Source of the DNA: Monocercomonoides exilis | Lineage: Eukaryota > Preaxostyla > Oxymonadida > Polymastigidae | Direction of reading: 5' to 3' | Assembly (NCBI GenBank): GCA_001643675.2 | Contig: LSRY02000012.1 | Location: forward strand, 2,501 to 66,500 | Length of the DNA stretch: 64,000 nucleotides | Part shown: in pieces, positions 10,191 through 21,995 of the stretch | Layout of the letters: every line of letters starts with the position of its first letter | Position numbering within the stretch: position 1 is the first letter of the stretch | The notes under the pieces: model-generated | Seen by the model: only the letters and a program-made list of their open reading frames with translations | Database searches by the model: none | Told to the model about the DNA's origin: nothing | Made by a program: the position numbers and the translations under genes

Positions 10191-10485
10191 AAGTTTCATC
10201 CTTTATGACTTTTTCCCACATTGGATTCCCTCAAATTCCCATTTATTTTTTCCTTTCCCAAAAAAAAAGAACAGTTATTTTGGGGGGTAGTACTTCATCC
10301 ATGGTATTATTAAGGCTTTCCAACCAAAGTCCAATTTCAATGTTTTTATATTCAATCATTCATACGTTTTCAAGTTGAAAAGAGAATATCTATGAATTTT
10401 AAAACATTTACTTGTGGGGAGGGTTGATAGACGGACTTTTTTTTCTTCAATGACTTAATCAAAAAAAAATGGTTTTTAATTGGAC
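10191..10485. other. Spacer between the tandem repeat and LSU rRNA 3' end
   Basis: A/T-rich with poly-A/T runs and a GGGGGG run near 10281. This would be downstream (3') of the rRNA fragment. No gene seen. Confidence 0.5.
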
Positions 10486-11318
10486 AATATTCAGAGTTAA
10501 GCCTCAGTAAATCGTGCAAACAAAACACTCTGAGACGCACAGCCCTCTGATAACAAGGATTCGTCTAATCCGTCCTTCTCAGGCATGACCCCTTTACCAA
10601 TATTCTCATTTATCTTTACAATAGCCAGGCATATGGTCCAGCAGATGAAACGATTAATTCCAAACTAATGAAATCCGTTTAAATACATCTACCAAATGTT
10701 TTTATTGGACCAACCGTTCCGGCCAAATCTTTCAAAGGCGGTACAACCAATCCTTCAAGATCCTCGACTTGGAAATAAAATATCTCAATTTCCTTATAAA
10801 TTTACTCCCTTGCAAAGCAGTATAATATAGAATCTCAGTCTATATACCAACTTCGATCCACAAGGCATTTAAAGGAGATACAAGACCCATCACAATATAT
10901 TCTAGTCATATATGTTATTCTACAGCTCACCTGGAAGATACGACCCCATTTACACACATCCCATTACAGGATCTTCCCTTATCCAATCGTCGCCGACCGT
11001 AGATAGGAGGGTTGTCAAATATCCTCGATGGCCATGGTCTTAATTTCCATATCTCTATTTTTATCAAAAATCAATTCTTTCCTTTGCAGGAAACATGCCC
11101 AGGAGATTATCAATATAATCCTTCAATTGTCTTAATTATAAAAATTCTGGAATAGATTCTGACTTAGAGGCGTTCAGTCATAATCTAACGTATGGTAGCT
11201 TCGCGGCACTAGTTTCTCAACTAACCGCAAATGCCAATTATACGATTCTAGGGTTCCTCTCGTACTTACTAGAATTACCATCTTGACAATATTATACTTA
11301 ATCAGTAGGGTAAAACTA

Positions 11319-11356
<38 letters not shown>

Positions 11357-11480
11357 TGTTAGTGGGTGAACAATCCAACACTTGGCGAATTCTGCTTCGC
11401 AATGATAGGAAGAGCCGACATCGAAGAATCAAAAAGCAACGTCGCTATGAACGCTTGGCTGCCACAAGCCAGTTATCCCT
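10486..11480 (-). rRNA. LSU (28S) rRNA, 3' fragment, 5'-truncated
   Basis: Read on the minus strand, this is the last ~1 kb of a eukaryotic large-subunit rRNA (end of domain V plus domain VI). Universally conserved blocks are intact: the complement of GACGGTCTAAACCCAGCTCA near 11330, the sarcin-ricin loop AGTACGAGAGGAACC (complement at 11252-11266), the block complementary to CTTAGAGGCGTTCAGTC near 11162, and a 3'-terminal AAGCCT block near 10500. Similarity starts abruptly at 11480, at the AGGGATAACTGG block next to the peptidyl-transferase centre; upstream sequence is not recognisable LSU. It may be a truncated subtelomeric rDNA copy or one piece of a discontinuous LSU. Conserved cores suggest recent origin or selection. 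Confidence 0.85.
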
Positions 11481-12081
11481 ATCACTCACAAGTTGCAAAG
11501 TGGATTACTGCTGTGTAATTTCTTGAGAGGCATCTGACTAATCTTTCATTATTTATGGTTTGGAAAAAAATTTTTTGAAAGGCAAGAACATATAGATATG
11601 TTATATTGTTATCAGACCAGGTTATGGTGAGGAAAGAAACAAGTGTTTTCTGTTTTGACTGATAATTTTCTTATATTTTATCCAAAAATTCTTATCTCCA
11701 CGAAAAGCCAAGGGAATAACCTGATTATATGACTGATAACAGTATTCTTCATAACTTATTTAACATATATATTTTAATATGAAACGAAAGTTCTGATCAA
11801 AATTTCAAAAAAATCATTTCATAGATATAATTCCAACAGGTCAAAACAACGCTTCGCTAATTTCTTTTCACATTCTTAATTAAAATTGTCAAAAATTGGC
11901 GCATATTTTAATGATATTATTCTCTTCAACATATTATAAATAGTCTAAAAGTCATACAAGGTCATCTTCTATATTTTTGTGAAAAGTAATATTTGTTAAA
12001 AATGAAATGTTTTTGTAAAGTCCTTTTCTTTTCTTTTTCTTTTTTCTTTTTCTTTTTTTATTTTTTTTTCTTTTTTCTTTT

Positions 12082-12114
<33 letters not shown>

Positions 12115-13001
12115 ATTAAAATATGATCATGATACATACTAGATTACATAATTTTGTGAAAACAACAGCATCGCTTAAGAGATGATAATGTTTTGCTAAT
12201 TTGTTGATTATTTGAGTAGTCAACTGCATTATATATGCAATGACATTGCGTTTAACCGGTTTGAGTTCTTTTATTTATGACTTTTCCATAATATTCATTA
12301 TTAGCCAATTTTGTTTGAGAATAGACATTTTTGTTCCTCTTCGAACGTCAATCTGGAATATCTGGGTCATGTATCATAAATGATTAACAACAAAAAGCTT
12401 TAACTTTTTGTTATAACTGCGTGAAAATACTTCTAATCTGGAGTGTTTGAGTGATGCAAAAATTTTACCGTTGGACAATGAAAATGCGTATTTTTATAAT
12501 ACAATGATTGTTTATTTTTATGTGAATTTCTGGAGGTCGAACTTTACCTATTCTGAAAAATATTGTATTTTTATAATTTTTAACAAATAATGACACGCAG
12601 ACCAATTACAACCAAAATTCTTCAGAAATTTCATGAATATTATTGATTAAGGCAACTCAACAGTGCTTTTTAAGTTAACAAAAGAGGAAAATAATTTCAA
12701 CTATTTGTATCGGCTTATGATTTAATTTTTGATCAACTAGGAAAAGAAATTTGAAGCTGATATTAGTCTATTTCCGAGCACCTTCCCGTCATATCGAGTT
12801 TCCTGCAATTAGCTCTATGTGGAACAAACCTTCTTCCTTGATTTGAAACTTATCATTATCAAATCATCTTTCAAGAAAATCTTCAAAATATCATTGCAAG
12901 AAGCATACACACAGCTGAATAATGTGCGATCGAAGAACCTAAAATAAGAGGAGGTTTTATTAAATGTCTCGACATTTCTTCAAACATTTCTTCAACAACA
13001 T
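11481..13001. other. A+T-rich spacer with poly-pyrimidine tract
   Basis: No gene is supported. A T/C-only tract ending in a long T-run occupies about 12024-12113. Sequence immediately upstream of the rRNA fragment (11481-11560) has at most a weak echo of LSU (CTGTGTAAT), so degraded rRNA cannot be excluded. Confidence 0.5.
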
Positions 13002-13271
13002 TTGTGTATACCTATCCTTGCTATCATTTATATTCATTTTCGCTTTTCAGAAATTATCTTTACAACATCGATTTATAAGCAGCCTGAGATGAACAACCTT
13101 TTACAATCTGCTCAAACAAAATTTGAACTGAAATGGAAATGCGACGCTCAAGAAAAAAATGAAGGAAAACGAAAAACTACTCAAAAGACCAGAGGAGAAA
13201 CACCCAAAATGATGAACGGGCAAGTGAATATTGATTTTTTAATGAAACTACTGAGCGTACAACTCAATTGA
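13002..13271 (+). CDS. Doubtful small ORF
   Basis: An 89-codon frame. Its C-terminal part, from the Met at 13089, is polar and Lys-rich with better coding character than the first 29 codons. A TTTTCAG acceptor-like site near 13040-13046 would allow it to be the last exon of a spliced gene. No family is recognised. It converges on the minus-strand gene that ends at 13478. Confidence 0.2.
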   Translation: MCIPILAIIYIHFRFSEIIFTTSIYKQPEMNNLLQSAQTKFELKWKCDAQEKNEGKRKTTQKTRGETPKMMNGQVNIDFLMKLLSVQLN

Positions 13272-13477
13272 AGAAACAGTTTAAAGAATAAAGGAAATAA
13301 ATTGAAAGCTATGGAAAATTTTTTTGTTTTGTTCTGTTTCTTTCATTTCATCAAAATGAAACGGGATAAAAAACATCATTTTGAAAAGATTTTCAAATGA
13401 CTGTTTGTTTTCTATTTAATGAAATGATGAAAAAAAGAAAACTAGAATTTTTGTGCTATAAAATTCAAAGCAATATC

Positions 13478-15094
13478 TCAAGTAATCACAAAAAAATTAG
13501 AAATATTCAATGATGATTGGTCATTATATTTTTTGTTGAGAAAAGAAATTACTCCACAAAGGCATACAGTGATATCTTCGTATACTCCCTCTTCAAGCTT
13601 TTCAAACACTTTCCTTTTCAACTCTTTTCTTTTCGCTTCTTCCATTTTATCATCCTTTTTTCTTTTCAATCGACTTGAAATATGATCAAAAAATGTCAAG
13701 CTTTGGAATGCCATTACGTCAATCAACGTCGGTCTCTGTATCTCCTCAAAAATAGTATCAATGACCCTTCCTTTCAGCATGCCATCAATTTCTACTGCTC
13801 TGTTTCCCGCCACTGTTACAAACATATAAAGACATTCTATGCAAATTTCTCTGTAATTGTCCCTGGCTGCTCGAAATAACTGAACAATGCTGCTCATAAG
13901 TCCTACCAATTCCTCGTTCCACAAAGTGCACCATTCAAAGTAATTACGAAAAACAATGAGCCATCTCCTGATTATAATCACTTCTTTCACTTCCATTCTT
14001 CCATTTTCTTCTTTTCTCTTCCAGTTGACACATTTTGACAGCTCTTCTAATTCTCTTGAAGCTTCTCTCGCAAAACATAGATCGTTCACAATCATCCCTT
14101 CCAAACTATTTTGACTCCAAAGTCGGAAAATAAAAAAACGCCAAGCAGACTGATAGGCAAGTCTTGTCAAATTAAGATGCTCCTGATGATATTTGATTAT
14201 TTCTGTTATCTTATTCAAATACAGTTCTTGTCCAACATGCTATAAATATAAATGATAGAAAACAATACAATGACATCAAAAGTGTAGCATTAACGCTCAT
14301 ACATTAAATGCACTCATGCAGCACAAAGCCAATAACGCTATTTCCACGTCTTTCTGAGTAACCTCGCTTTTTTCTTTCTTCAACGCAGCTTTCAGAAGGC
14401 AAGGAAAACAAATTTCTTTCGTTTCTTTCATCAAATTTCCGAGATGACAATAAAGCAAAAGATAGCATTCGATAAGATCAACAAAAAGATTTTCATCCTT
14501 TTCTTCTTTCTTCTTTTCTTCGGTAATTATCATCTTTTTAAATCTTTCGTTCAACAAAGTAAACTCAAAGTCAAGAATACATATATGTCTCAGAATACAC
14601 AAATATCCCACGTGCTTCAACAACAAAATCGCATTTTCCATTGAAAGTTTCTCTTTTTCAATCATTTTATCTATTTCGTTGAACAGGTCCGCCACAAACA
14701 CAGATTTGAATTCTTTATAATTCATTCCATCAACTATGTCATTCATTTCTCCAATTTTCTTTCTTTGTTCATCTTCAATACAATGCTCCAGTTCAGAAAA
14801 TAATTCTTTGATGAATAAATAAATAAATAAATACAATAAATAAAAATTCATATACATCAATGGATGCAAGCCTGTGAACTTTTTTGTATTGTCCGTCACC
14901 TGCATCTTCGCAAACACATTGCATTCAGAAAACAACAATATTTTAATTTTTACATTGAATTTGCATTTGTTTGGATAAAAGAAAATAGATGGTAAAAACA
15001 TGAAACAATCAAATAAAATATGTGTGCCCAAACCGTTCCATCTAATGTTGGCATTTTCGATTTTTAATTCCAAAGATAATGAACTCTTTGCCAC
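13478..15094 (-). CDS. Unknown two-exon protein, helical
   Basis: Two open segments, 15094-14303 and 14239-13478, join in phase across a 63-bp intron (14240-14302; GTATGA donor, TATAG acceptor). The product is rich in Leu, Glu, Lys and Phe with amphipathic-helix patterns, as in an alpha-solenoid, but I recognise no domain. The C-terminus has a compact block (VYEDITVCL, then NKKYND and SNFFV) of the kind seen in tails of lineage-specific multigene families; that comparison is from memory and weak. The 5' end is unresolved: upstream of 15094 the frame closes without an ATG, so an upstream exon or another intron near 14815-14870 is likely. Subtelomeric position fits a fast-evolving family. Confidence 0.55.
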
Positions 15095-15199
15095 TTTCTC
15101 TTTTTTGTAATGGATTTAATGATCATCCGATTTGAAAGAACGAAATTATCTATTCACAGAATGAGAAATCCGCGAGTGAACATTACGTGTAGAACTAGA

Positions 15200-16760
15200 A
15201 ATATTATTTACTGAGGAGGCAATAGACAATGGTGGAGATGCATCTATTATGAAATACATTCTGATAATTATTGGAGATTGGATGAACAAGGGAAAATGCA
15301 ACAATTTCATCAATTACACAAAAAGACATAATGAATGTAATTTTATATTGTTCTATTAATTGTGAAGATATTTCTATTCGTATCCTCTCCAAAGTGCAGG
15401 AATGTGAGTTATTGTTGAAATGGCCAATCCCCGCTTTGTGGAGCAATGCGATGAGAACGGAGCTGATTATTATATAGCCATTGGGAAACAAATGAAGTTA
15501 CGGAAGATATACGATTTTTATTTGGTGCAGGAGGTGAAAACAAATTCAGCTGATGTTTTGTTGAATGAAGATTTATGGATGGAATTCTGTGAAGAACAAA
15601 ATCTGCACAAAACTATGTAGAATTTTGGAATGTTAGGTAGGGGGAGCAGTTTGGGGTATTTTTTTGGAAAGGAAAGTGGCTGGCAATATCGAGGGAAGGA
15701 TATTTATCACAAATAAAACTAAGAAAGCCATGCAAGCAATGAGATTGGAGCTCGAAACAAGTATTGAGCGGACCATCTTCTGTTTCTGCAATCAAAAACT
15801 CGTGCCCACGAATTGTGGAATTTTAATAAGTGAAGCAAAGATATTTTTTAACACATTATTGACTTGTACTTGACGGAGACTTGTAATTCATGTTTCCATC
15901 CAGGTTCTTGAGCAAAATGCAAAGCAAACGACAATAGACTCGATCATTTTTTCACATCCATTTTCAAGGCATTTCTCATCTAAGCAGATCGAAAATTTTC
16001 TGTTTCGTTTTGACTGTTTCTGATTCGTAATTAAGCTTTGGCAGTTAGAAGTGGCAATGTTCTTCTGTGCTTTTGTCATTGTCATTATCTAATAAGTTCT
16101 GTCACTCCACTTCATATGCATGATTGTTTTGTTAATAATAACATTTATCCTGCCATGTTTGTAGAATATTTGAAGCAGAGAGCTGACATTGAATATTGGT
16201 TGCTCTTTGATGCCTTCAAAGATAACCTCTTTAATCCTTTATCATCTACCAAAGAAATCTCATCATTTCAATCTCACTTTTTCATGTTCTTCAACATGCC
16301 ATTCAGCTCTCAGCTCCACAATAATTCTTGAACTTTATTCATTCACATTGAACGCCTTATCTCTCGAAATTGTGATCTCTTTTAACAATTTCTTGTTCTC
16401 ATTCAAGAAATGTTACTCGTTCACATAACTTAGCAAAGAATCGTTTTTTAAATATGAAAAGCTTCTTTTAATGCTTTTACTTCGCTTTTCTCCTCCTTCT
16501 CTTCCTTCTCTTCCTTCTCTTCCTTCTCTTCCTTCTCTTCCTTCTCTTCCTTTTTCCTCCTCGTTTAGTTCTCACAAGCACTTATCAACAACTGAATGCT
16601 ATTGCATCAAAAGTGTTTGAAGACATAACACAGACCACTGCTGAAGAGTATGAGAAGCATGTAGAAAGAGAAGAGAAGGAGAGAAAGAATGATGAGGAAA
16701 AGGAAAAAACAGTTTCTTTCTTTTCTTCTTCTTCTTTTCTTTTGTTTTTTCTCATCAAAA
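15200..16760 (+). pseudogene. Broken coding stretch with RGS-like block
   Basis: Coding-like segments occur on the plus strand in different frames: ~15205-15355, ~15360-15475, 15420-15620, 15664-15870, 16160-16260 and 16570-16700. Frame changes and stops separate them, without obvious donor/acceptor pairs. The segment near 16160-16220 (FVEYLKQRADIEYWLLFDAF) resembles the core of an RGS domain, and 16590-16690 (ASKVFEDI, then TAEEYEK) resembles its following helices. It may be a decayed RGS-type regulator or a multi-exon gene I could not assemble. Confidence 0.3.
16495..16550. repeat. 9-bp pyrimidine minisatellite (TTCTCTTCC)n
   Basis: About six head-to-tail copies of a 9-bp C/T-only unit, followed by further pyrimidine-rich sequence. 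It separates the two halves of the RGS-like signal. Confidence 0.85.
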
Positions 16761-17069
16761 ATTATCATCTCATTTTTTGAAGACAATTTATCAAATAAAT
16801 TGATTAACTAGTTTTATCAAATAAAAATTTATAAAATGTGCAGAAGTGTTCTCAATTAATTGTTATGTGAAGCCAATAATTTTTTTGCTGTGAAGAAACT
16901 CCTTGCAATAGAAAAGAAAATTGAAATTTCTTTTTTAAAATTTGAGAAAAATGTTGGACAAAATGAATACTTCATTGAAAATTCGATGAACATTAAAAAA
17001 TTTGAATTACTATTCTTGATGAAATTAGTTTGATAAGTGAAATGAATTCCGAGAATTTTATAAGATGGA

Positions 17070-19950
17070 CTATGAATTTGCAAACATATCTGAAGTCAAT
17101 TTTCCTTCTTCCTTCATTTTTTTGAAAAGTTCTGCCGCCTTTGCAATATCCCAGCCAACTGCAGAAAGACAATTCCAAGCAGACTGAGCAGTAAAATTTG
17201 TACTCTGCATCACTTGCTGCATCATATTTGTTTGCTGCTAAAAAGCAAATCAAAAAGAAATGATAATAAGAAACTTTGTCAATAAAAAATGACAAACATC
17301 TGACAATGAATTAAATGCAGGATTCGAAGGTGGAAGTGGATTTGAGGATGAAGGCTGAGATGCAAATAAAGACGAAGAAGAAGCATTTTGAAAAGAAGCA
17401 CCTGATAAATTAGAAAAAGGAAAATTACTAGAAAATGATGGAGAAGGTGAGCAAGGAGGAACACTTGATTGAAGTGAAGAATCTGATTTTCCATAAACAG
17501 AAGTGGTTGTGCTTGGCTGCATTTGTGAACCAAAATGTAATGGTGAGGTTGACATTAGAGAACTATCAGATATTTGTTCTGATGCTTGTTGGATGCTTGA
17601 TTTTCTCTTTGCATTCAGCAGGTCTTTTTCGGAATGTTTCAAAGAAGAAGAGAATAAAAATGGATAAACATGAAAGTGATCAGATAATATTCTGAATTGA
17701 AGTGTGCTTTCTGGCAAAGTCGAAGAAGGCAACGAAGGTGCAAACGCAGTTGAAGATAAATTTGAACTTGATTCAGCATTGCTTGATGAAGTTGAAGAAA
17801 ATGCTGGATTTTGCAGAAGACATAAAGTGCGTACGAATCCTCGTGAAGTGCCATGTCTAATTTCTCTGAACCGTCCCGTGGTTGTCACAACGAATATGTT
17901 CTCAAATGAAGTGAATGAAGAAGGAGCAGCAGAAGCGACAGACGGAGAAACAGGGAGCATCGTCTTGACAACATCAATTGAAAAGACGACGGTGTCTGAC
18001 AGGAAAAGCGAGCCTAAAAACGCAACAATTGCGGATCTGCCAACTTTCAACAATGAAATGCGAGAAGAAAGATTGTCTGTCATCAGAAGATTCCGACTGG
18101 ACTGAATTAGATTCGAATGAAATTCATCCGTCGGAGGCACAACGTTGTAAATGGGAGAGCAGTAAAATGAGAGTGTTGTCGGTGCTGCTGTGATGAGAGG
18201 AGTAGCGATTGAAGTGCTTGGCACAGAGCTCGAAGAGGGGAATGATGATGTTGATGAATCAGAGGAGAAAACAGGAGAAGTAGAAATCGGTGGAATTGTG
18301 GAAGCAGAAATGGAAGAAGAAGAAGAAGCCAAAAATGGCATCTCAAGACTGTTTGTTGTGAGCGAAAATGTTGATTCGTCAGTGTAGAAATCAAAGAGTC
18401 GTCCTCTATTTCCATCAAAAGAAGCGAAAAAACGCTGGAGAAACGATGAAATGTTGATGGAAGATAAATCAGAAGGAAAAAATGTTGCTCGTGGAAATGG
18501 AAGCGAACGAGATTGAGTTTTTTGCTGTTATGTCATCGTTGAGGCAACAAAACGCCAATAAAACGGTTAAGTGCAGTAATTATCAAATATGTATACAAGA
18601 TGTAATATTACAGTAAAAAAATAAGGAAGGAAAGAAAAAAAGAGAGATTATTCGAAAATTCAACAAATGTTAAAGATACCATTGAAAAAGAATACGAGGG
18701 CAGTTTGATTGAGTCCAGTGTTGTTAAACTCGGAAAGTATCCTTTGACGGATGATCTATACAAAATCTCATTTCCAAAACTTGAGCAAAACGGATTTCCT
18801 CTTAAAATAAGTGTGCTTAATGCACATTCCTTCAGATTTTCTAGTTCTTTTACAGACTCTGAAATAAAGAAAAAATCAAAATAATAATTAAGAAGTATTA
18901 CGAGCCAAATAGAAGAATACCTAAAAGATTATCTTCAAGCGAAAGCGAAGTCAGAGAAGGAGTAATTTTGTGGAGGGAATGAAAAAGACTTAGTGATGTC
19001 AAAGCATTATCTGAAAGATCTATAAAAGAAACTTGATGACAGGTTACTCTGATTGCAGACAAGAGAAGAGCAACAGAAGGAGCAGATGAAAAATCAACAT
19101 ATCCTGCTGCGCCAGTTTCTTCTCCATATTCATCAGCAGCAGCTCGCATCATTGAAGCAGCAATGACAGACGACTCCTCAATCCCTTTTGCAACTTGTGA
19201 CAGATTTAACGAATTGTTCCTGGCATCAAATCTACTCTTCACCAATCCTATCATCTTTTGAGCTGCGGAAGAAGTCAGGTCAATAAAAGTTGTATCTTGT
19301 CGCACTCGTAAAAGTAGTTCATCTCCCATGATAATTCCATTGAGTTTCATTAATGCTTTAACTTCATCTAGAGTTGCAACTGTAAAAAAAGCCTGCGTTT
19401 CAGTTTTTCGAAACTAACGAAAAGGAAAAATTAACAAGCACAAATCATTAAATAAACATAGCAATACATCAATAGGATTTATGTTTGAATGACAATTCAT
19501 CTTTATAAACTGAACAAGGGCGGAAGCTGACATATCACTTCTAAATCCATCAACCTGAAAAGAAATAAAATGATGTAAATTAACATCTTTACGAAACTTA
19601 AATTTTATTTTCATACGATAATTCTTGTTAACCTACGCTGCTCTTTTCTTGAAGTTTTCTCATTTTTCTGAGTTTTAGTTAACTTCGCATTTCCCAGCGG
19701 ATTGAATTTATTGTTGCTAAATAATAATAGAATTGATAGAGAAAACCATTGTGAAACGTTTTTTATTATAATATCAATATATAAAAAAAGCAGACAATTT
19801 AATTCTTGAAGAATCAATATCATCTTCATCTTCCGTCCATTTTCCTCTCTTTCCTTTCCTATAAATATTAATTCAAAAATATACATTATTATCCCTGCAA
19901 AAATTAAGAATTAATAATTTGTTAGACCTTTTTGAGGTTTTACGGCTCAT
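17070..19950 (-). CDS. NXF1: mRNA export receptor NXF1/TAP/Mex67
   Basis: Exports bulk mRNA through nuclear pores. Resolved exons: 19716-19617, 19554-19468, 19413-18921, 18858-18680, 18524-17298 and 17237-17070, all joining in phase through 54-155-bp introns. Domains in order: RRM-like (FRSDMSASALVQFI to GIIMGDELLLRV); LRR (DNALTSLSLFHSL, then LILRGNPFC and YFPSLTTLDSIKLP); NTF2-like (FYTDESTFSLT, SRNLL, VGRSAIVAFLGSL, FVRTLCLL, then ILSDHFHVYP); TAP-C/UBA-like (NFTAQSAWNCLSAVGWDIA). A Ser-rich insertion splits the last part of the NTF2-like fold, and a Ser/Pro linker precedes TAP-C. The first exon(s) are uncertain: ATG at 19950 (MSRKTSK) and a basic segment near 19800-19860 are likely, but phases do not fully close. 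Stop TAG. Confidence 0.9.
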
Positions 19951-20046
19951 TCTAAAATTTCTTTCCCTTTTATACAAATAATGGTTGGAATTTTTTATTT
20001 TTTTCTTGTTTTGCTTTTTTGAAATGAAATGTTATTCGAAGTGTTT

Positions 20047-21857
20047 TTAATCAGTGAAGTCAAATGAAGATAAAGGATTATGCCATAATGTCACAAGTGA
20101 ATGTGAAGAAGTTGTATTGGATATATCAGGTGATGTGGACTGTTGATCATCATAATCATCGCTGCTTTCCGCTTCACTAGAAAATTCATCGTCTAATGAA
20201 TCACCAGATTGTGCGAGTTTCTTTTTATCAACTTTCTTCTTATCGTCTTGAATAATTAAGGAGTTTGGTGCAGTTTTGCCAAATTCCTTTTGAGTGCATT
20301 CTTCCATTTTTTCTGATTTCTCAATTTCTGTTTGCGTCCATCGACGCATATGCGGAATATATGCATCAAGCTGCGGAGGCCTTTCAAATAAAGACGGTGC
20401 TTCAAAATGCTCAACTGGTGTTTCTTTTGAAATATTAGTTGAAGAAGCAACGATAACAGCCTAAAGCATCAATAATTTTTGAGAAAATTATTTAAAGTCA
20501 AAAAAAAAATTATATTAATATAAATTGTGAAGAAAATGTATTTATTATATTCAAACCTCCTTTGCATTTATCGTTAAGAATGAAGATACATCCCAAAGAG
20601 ATAAATCGGTCGTAAATGTTGTAAAAGTCTGTGCTAAGCGAGCGACATCTACATTCCAATGAGAACATAATGTCTATTCACATGAAAAGATCGATGCAAT
20701 AGAATAATTTAAGCATATTTCGTAATTTTTATTTAAAAAAAATTTAAAGAAAAAAAAAATATTTGATTTTTAGAAAACTGCAAATTTTTAATACAACAAA
20801 CCGAAACTTCCCAAAGAGATGTGTTTTCTGCATTTGTCTTCATTGGATCCTTTTCTGTCATATCCATAATAGCGGATGCCCTCTTCATTCTTTTCGTCTT
20901 GTCGTCTCCAGATGAAGATTCGCTTGCTTTTTGGTTAAATTTTCCAATGCCAATCATTTTTCTTAATGGAGGGTGGCGAACCAACACATTATGAATAACT
21001 GCTAAACATCCGCAGCAAACAACAGAAGGAGCTGTAAGAGCTAAATTACCAATTCGACGTGCAAAACTCGCTGCTATAGACGATGGAAGAAGAGGTGAAG
21101 ACAAAAACATATCCAATTGACGAAGTAGCCTCTGGGCATAGCTCGTATGAAGAATAAAAGGAGTTTCAAGCAATGAATAAAGAAGTTGATAGAACTCTGG
21201 ATATTCTGCCCCGTGGTTTATCATCAAATACGACATTCCTCCCAGAGCAAGTAATGCATTCAATCCGCCCAACAAAGTGCATCTTTTCAAAAAATCAAAG
21301 AAAAGAAGCGGAGATTTAACGGTAGGCAATATAAATGTTTCCATGGAAAGCAATGTTTGTCTTAAGACATCTGGTGGAAGATCGCACTGTGTTAATGAAG
21401 TCCATCCTTTCGTGAAAAGCGAAACAAATTCAGAACGCCGCTTAATCAAAGTTTTTTGAGATTTATCATCTGAAGCAACCAAATAAAAGCAGTTAACATT
21501 AATTTCCTTTGGTATTCTAAGCTGTAAAAGTAACAAAAGGGCTGTTCTAAGTGTATTTTCTCGAGAAGCACCGGTTGTTTTCTTTTTTGTGGCTGCTGAA
21601 GAAAATTGCCCAGAAGCCAAAGATGAAAGTTTCTGTGCCAATACAAGATATGAATAATAAGTTATATCTTGATATGATGAATACTTAGCAAATTGCTTTA
21701 AATCAGAAACAGAAAATGATCCTTCATCAAGAATTTCATTGAGAAGCTCATTCAAAAGACTAAGTGCCCGATCTAAATCTCCGCGTTGAGAAATATCCCG
21801 TATATTTTCAAATGATAATTGAAAATTAGATGTCGAAACAGTCCCTGGCGAGCTCAT
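20047..21857 (-). CDS. NOC4: Ribosome-biogenesis factor NOC4 (CBF/Mak21 family)
   Basis: Exons 21857-20802, 20673-20557 and 20460-20047 join in phase (introns 128 and 96 bp) to give 528 residues, near the usual NOC4 length. The CBF/Mak21-type helical domain is clear: FLKRCTLLGGLNALLALGG, YPEFYQLLYSLL, RLLRQLDMFLSS, LALTAPSVV, then CLAVIHNVLVRHPPLRKMI. It is followed by SLWEVS and a His/Trp-containing helix in exon 2 (TLCSHWNVDVARLAQTF). In other eukaryotes NOC4 binds NOP14 and acts in nucleolar 40S maturation. The C-terminus is acidic and Ser-rich. The start is taken at MSSPG (21857); an in-frame Met 13 codons upstream is possible. Stop TAA. Confidence 0.9.
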
Positions 21858-21995
21858 TTTTGAAATAAATAATGAATGTTGGTTACAAAAGATCATATTT
21901 GATCATTTTAAAAAAAATAAATATAATCTTTTTAGAAAAAAAAAATAAAAACGAGAAGTAATATAGGCGTGAATTGGAACGTGAAGTGCTTTCTT

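Noticed and set aside
11481-12120. Group I intron or continuing LSU rRNA upstream of the break
   Set aside because: No conserved intron core or further LSU block could be recognised, and the break is a few bases from the known insertion site.
17704-18105. Plus-strand frame of 133 codons
   Set aside because: Antisense to the NTF2-like domain of NXF1, which has clear family motifs.
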